Below, one piece after another: positions 61,519 to 64,000 of a stretch of DNA of 64,000 nt (position 1 is its first letter; each line of letters starts with the position of its first letter). The stretch is from contig JADLCY010000001.1 in the NCBI GenBank assembly GCA_020846935.1, positions 1 through 64,000 of the forward strand, given 5' to 3'. The notes below the pieces were generated by a model that saw nothing but the letters and a program-made list of their open reading frames with translations, was not told the origin of the DNA and did no database searches. Source of the DNA: Gemmatimonadaceae bacterium. GTDB lineage: Bacteria > Gemmatimonadota > Gemmatimonadetes > Gemmatimonadales > Gemmatimonadaceae. Both the position numbers and the translations under genes were made by a program.

Positions 61519-62536
61519 CGGGTCGAGCGAGCTCCGGGAGGTGCGCGTGCAGGCGCAGCGACTCGCCGATGCCGGTGCCTGGACCGACGCGGGTGCGCTG
61601 CTGCTCGCGCACCGGGACGGGGTGCGCGCGTATCCGGACACTGCGGCCCTGCTTGCCGAATCCCTGGTCCGCACCGGGCGCGCGCGCGAGGCCCGCGAAT
61701 GGCTCGCGCTCGTGCTGCCATCCATCGAGGTGAGTGACGACAGAGCGAGCCTGCGACGCGCGACGGTGCTCAATGGCGCCGCGCACTTCGTGCTCGGGGA
61801 GCTCGACGTCGCCCGCGCCGGGTTCAACGACGCCATGGAGCTCGCTCGCGTCGACGGCGACGACGCGCTGGTCGCCCGCGCCATGAACAACCTCGGCGCG
61901 ATTGCCAACATCGAAGGGGATCGCACCGGGGCTCTGGCACTCTACAACCTCGCCATCTCGGCGCACCAGCGCACGGGCAACACGCGCGGGCTCGCGGAGT
62001 GCTTCCACAACATGGCGATCACGTACCGCGATCTTGGTCGCTTGCGTGAGGCTGACGAACTCGAGCTGCGCAGCATCGAGTTCGGGCGCGATGCCGGGCA
62101 GCCGTTGATCGTCTCCATTGCGCGGTTGGGACGCGCTGAACTCGCGCTGCGACGCGGCGATCCCACCTTTGCCGAAGCCACGGCGAGACATGCCGCCGTC
62201 GCATTCGCCGCCGCGGGCGACGTCGTGCGCGAGGCGGAGGCGCACCGGCTGGCGGGCCTGGCCTGTACCATGAGCGGCAACTTCGCCGAAGCCCGCACCT
62301 TGCTCGACTTCGCCGTGGAGCGCTCGCAGCTCCATGGAGCCGTCCTGCACCAGGCCGAGTCCCTGCGCGCGCGCGCGGAACTCGCGGCGGCGGCAGGTGA
62401 CACCAGCGCCGCCCTCACGGACGCCCGCAGAGCGCTCGTGTTGTTCGACCAACTCCGGGCAGCCGATGAATGCGAGGCGCTCCGCCGATGGATCGCCGCT
62501 ACTGACGCCGCCGCTCCACCTCCGGCGTCCCCCTGA
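61511..62536 (+). CDS. tetratricopeptide-repeat protein
   Basis: A 341-residue helical protein of about seven TPR units (for example [25 protein letters not shown] and [25 protein letters not shown]). No signal peptide or enzymatic domain. The ATG lies 8 bases inside the regulator gene, so the two are translationally linked; TPR partners often sense ligands for such activators. Function is inferred. Confidence 0.8.
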   Translation: MPDGSSELREVRVQAQRLADAGAWTDAGALLLAHRDGVRAYPDTAALLAESLVRTGRAREAREWLALVLPSIEVSDDRASLRRATVLNGAAHFVLGELDVARAGFNDAMELARVDGDDALVARAMNNLGAIANIEGDRTGALALYNLAISAHQRTGNTRGLAECFHNMAITYRDLGRLREADELELRSIEFGRDAGQPLIVSIARLGRAELALRRGDPTFAEATARHAAVAFAAAGDVVREAEAHRLAGLACTMSGNFAEARTLLDFAVERSQLHGAVLHQAESLRARAELAAAAGDTSAALTDARRALVLFDQLRAADECEALRRWIAATDAAAPPPASP

Positions 62537-62538
62537 CG

Positions 62539-62566
62539 GCGCCGCGCGCGTCGCCTAACGCGGCGC
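62539..62566. terminator. GC-rich hairpin between convergent genes
   Basis: GCGCCGC (62539-62545) and GCGGCGC (62560-62566) pair with a 14-base loop that contains GCCTAAC. No T tract. It lies just past the TPR gene stop and could end transcription from that side. Confidence 0.4.
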
Positions 62567-62663
62567 GTCTATGGGAGGGCGTCGTGTCGCGGGCAGACAT
62601 CGGCGGCCGGTTCGCCGCGGGGTGATGAGCCGATGTGGAAGGTCGTCTCGGGATCGCCCGCGA

Positions 62664-63923
62664 TCACGCGGCGGCCAGTCGCTCCTTCGACCACTCGACG
62701 GCCACCAGGTACAGTTCCCCGAGCTGACGCGGATCCATGCCGATGGCATCGGACTCGGCGTGCACGACGTCCCAACGCCCCTGCTCCCACGCCTCCAGCA
62801 GCGAGAGCACGCCCGCATACGGCCCCGACCGCACCAGCAGCGCGCGACGAATCTCGGGCGCGAGATCGATGCGCTCGAGCAACTCGCTGAGCGGCGTCCG
62901 CAACAGCGCATCGAGCAGCGAAAACAGCCCAACCATGAACAGCGACTCGGCGCCTCGGCGATCGCCCGACCGCCGACCGATCAGCTCCGCCAGGTGCGCG
63001 CGCGTGAGCGCCGTACGCACCAGTTCCACGTCGGTCCCGCCACGAGCAGCGATCGACGAGACCAGCAACAGCGACAGCCACTTGTGCAGCTCGCCACGCC
63101 CCACCATCCGCACGGCGTGCCGGATCGACTCGATGCCCTGCCCTCCCATCGATGCAGAGTTCACCGTCCGGAGCAACTTGACGGTCAGCGAGACGTCGCC
63201 GCGGAAGGCGTCTTCCAGCTGCGCATCACTGGATTCGGCATTTCGGAGCAGGTTCATCAGCTGCAGGATCGTGACGTGGCCGGCGGCCAGCTCGCGACGC
63301 GACAGCAGCTCGGGTCGCTGGTAGTAATAGCCCTGGAAGAGCCTGAACCCCATGCTCCGACACGCCGCCTCGACTTCCCGCGTCTCGACGCGCTCCGCCA
63401 ACAGCATGAGTGAACGACCGCGCAGCTGGCCGGCCACGGCGGCAATCTCGTCGAACGCGCGTCCGAGCACATCCACCTTCACCACGTGCACCAGGTCGAG
63501 GAGCGGCTCGTGAGCCGGCGTGTACACAAAGTCATCCAGCGCCACCGTATACCCGGCATCCACGAGCGCCTGAACCGCCGCGATCACTTCGGCGTCTGGC
63601 GCAACCGATTCGAGGATCTCGATCACGACGCGCGCAGGATCAAAGAGCGACCACGTGCGCTGAACCAGCATGTCGCGCGTGAAGTTCAGGTAGGCGCGGG
63701 ATTCTCCCGTCACCCGGTCGAGCCCGATGTTGAGGAAGGTTTGCACCAACACCTCGGCGGCCATCACGTCCGCCGTCGCGTCGGTCGCGCTCTGACTGTT
63801 CCCCGACTTGCGATACAGCAATTCGTAGCCAGCGATGCGGCCGTCGCGCTCGAAGATCGGCTGCCTCGCCATGAAAACGTCGAAGCAGGCAGAGGCTTCC
63901 GTGAGATCGGGTTGTGCAGTCAT
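62664..63923 (-). CDS. EAL-HDOD signalling protein (YuxH/CdgJ type)
   Basis: A 419-residue protein. Residues ~15-200 are an EAL-like domain (MARQPIFERDGRIAGYELLYR, VIEILESVAPDAE, YTVALDDFVY, VVKVDVLGR) in which the catalytic EAL is replaced by ELL and other metal ligands are lost, so it is probably not an active cyclic-di-GMP phosphodiesterase. Residues ~210-400 are an HDOD domain (LRTVNSASMGGQGIESIRHAVRMVG). Such proteins control motility in Vibrio and others. A FliA-like minus-10 (GTCGATAC, 63978-63985) lies upstream. Confidence 0.88.
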   Translation of the reverse strand: MTAQPDLTEASACFDVFMARQPIFERDGRIAGYELLYRKSGNSQSATDATADVMAAEVLVQTFLNIGLDRVTGESRAYLNFTRDMLVQRTWSLFDPARVVIEILESVAPDAEVIAAVQALVDAGYTVALDDFVYTPAHEPLLDLVHVVKVDVLGRAFDEIAAVAGQLRGRSLMLLAERVETREVEAACRSMGFRLFQGYYYQRPELLSRRELAAGHVTILQLMNLLRNAESSDAQLEDAFRGDVSLTVKLLRTVNSASMGGQGIESIRHAVRMVGRGELHKWLSLLLVSSIAARGGTDVELVRTALTRAHLAELIGRRSGDRRGAESLFMVGLFSLLDALLRTPLSELLERIDLAPEIRRALLVRSGPYAGVLSLLEAWEQGRWDVVHAESDAIGMDPRQLGELYLVAVEWSKERLAAA

Positions 63924-63977
63924 GGGGGCAGAGCGCGAGAAGCTCAGGTCGCTGGCCAGGGAGGCACCTCTCGGCCA

Positions 63978-63985
63978 GTATCGAC
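63978..63985 (-). promoter_or_regulatory. possible FliA minus-10 of the EAL-HDOD gene
   Basis: On the minus strand GTCGATAC, close to the flagellin TCCGATAC, 55 bases before the start codon. The minus-35 position falls at or beyond the window edge, so it cannot be judged. Confidence 0.35.
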
Positions 63986-64000
63986 CGGAAGCGGCCGCGA

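Overview
The window is a GC-rich bacterial chromosome segment that carries an almost complete flagellar and motility locus for a diderm cell (L- and P-ring genes are present). Gene content (FliW plus CsrA, CheZ, ECF sigma/TPR-kinase pair, HAF-repeat lipoproteins, a TonB receptor with a DUF4249 partner) and base composition suggest a soil bacterium of the Gemmatimonadota type. That assignment is inference from gene content, not a sequence search.

Layout. 0-2.3 kb: a RpoD-like sigma factor on the minus strand and six tRNA genes (Ala, Gly, Val, Arg, Pro, Arg). 2.3-14.8 kb, minus strand, late flagellar genes: fliD-fliS-fliT-like-hypothetical-flgM-cheY-cheZ, then flagellin, then flgL-fliW-TPR/glycosyltransferase-FkbM methyltransferase. 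15.0-16.4 kb: a sigma-54 response regulator with intact GAFTGA. 17.2-28.9 kb: basal body and hook operon flgB-flgC-hyp-fliE-F-G-H-I-J-motE-fliK-flgD-flgE. 29.1-39.6 kb: a non-flagellar island holding a Ser/Thr kinase-TPR protein with a convergent ECF sigma factor, three paralogous small exported four-cysteine proteins interleaved with two HAF-repeat lipoproteins, and a TonB-dependent receptor with its DUF4249 lipoprotein. 39.9-50.2 kb: export gate and regulatory operon fliL-M-N-fliOP(fused)-Q-R-flhB-flhA-flhF-flhG-fliA-hyp. 50.3-58.4 kb: flgF-G-A-H-I-J-flgN-flgK-csrA-motA-motB. 58.8-64 kb: two lipoproteins, a second sigma-54 activator (GAFTDA variant) with a TPR protein, and an EAL-HDOD protein.

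Regulatory logic read from the DNA. Each of the three structural operons is preceded by a GG-N10-GC sigma-54-type element (upstream of flgB, fliL and flgF), which fits the sigma-54 activator in the same locus. Late genes (flagellin, flgM, flgL, perhaps motA and the EAL-HDOD gene) have CGATAC-type minus-10 elements typical of the flagellar sigma factor FliA, encoded here with its anti-sigma FlgM. The flagellin leader has a stem-loop with GGA in the loop and a second GGA in the Shine-Dalgarno, as expected for CsrA control relieved by FliW; both proteins are encoded in the window.

Most unusual points: FliK contains an embedded M15-type metallopeptidase domain while FlgJ lacks a peptidoglycan hydrolase domain; FliO and FliP are one polypeptide; the flgL operon carries a large composite TPR/glycosyltransferase likely to decorate flagellin; a three-copy family of small exported CxxC proteins alternates with HAF-repeat lipoproteins; and the oligomer CGTTAGGC recurs far more often than composition suggests.
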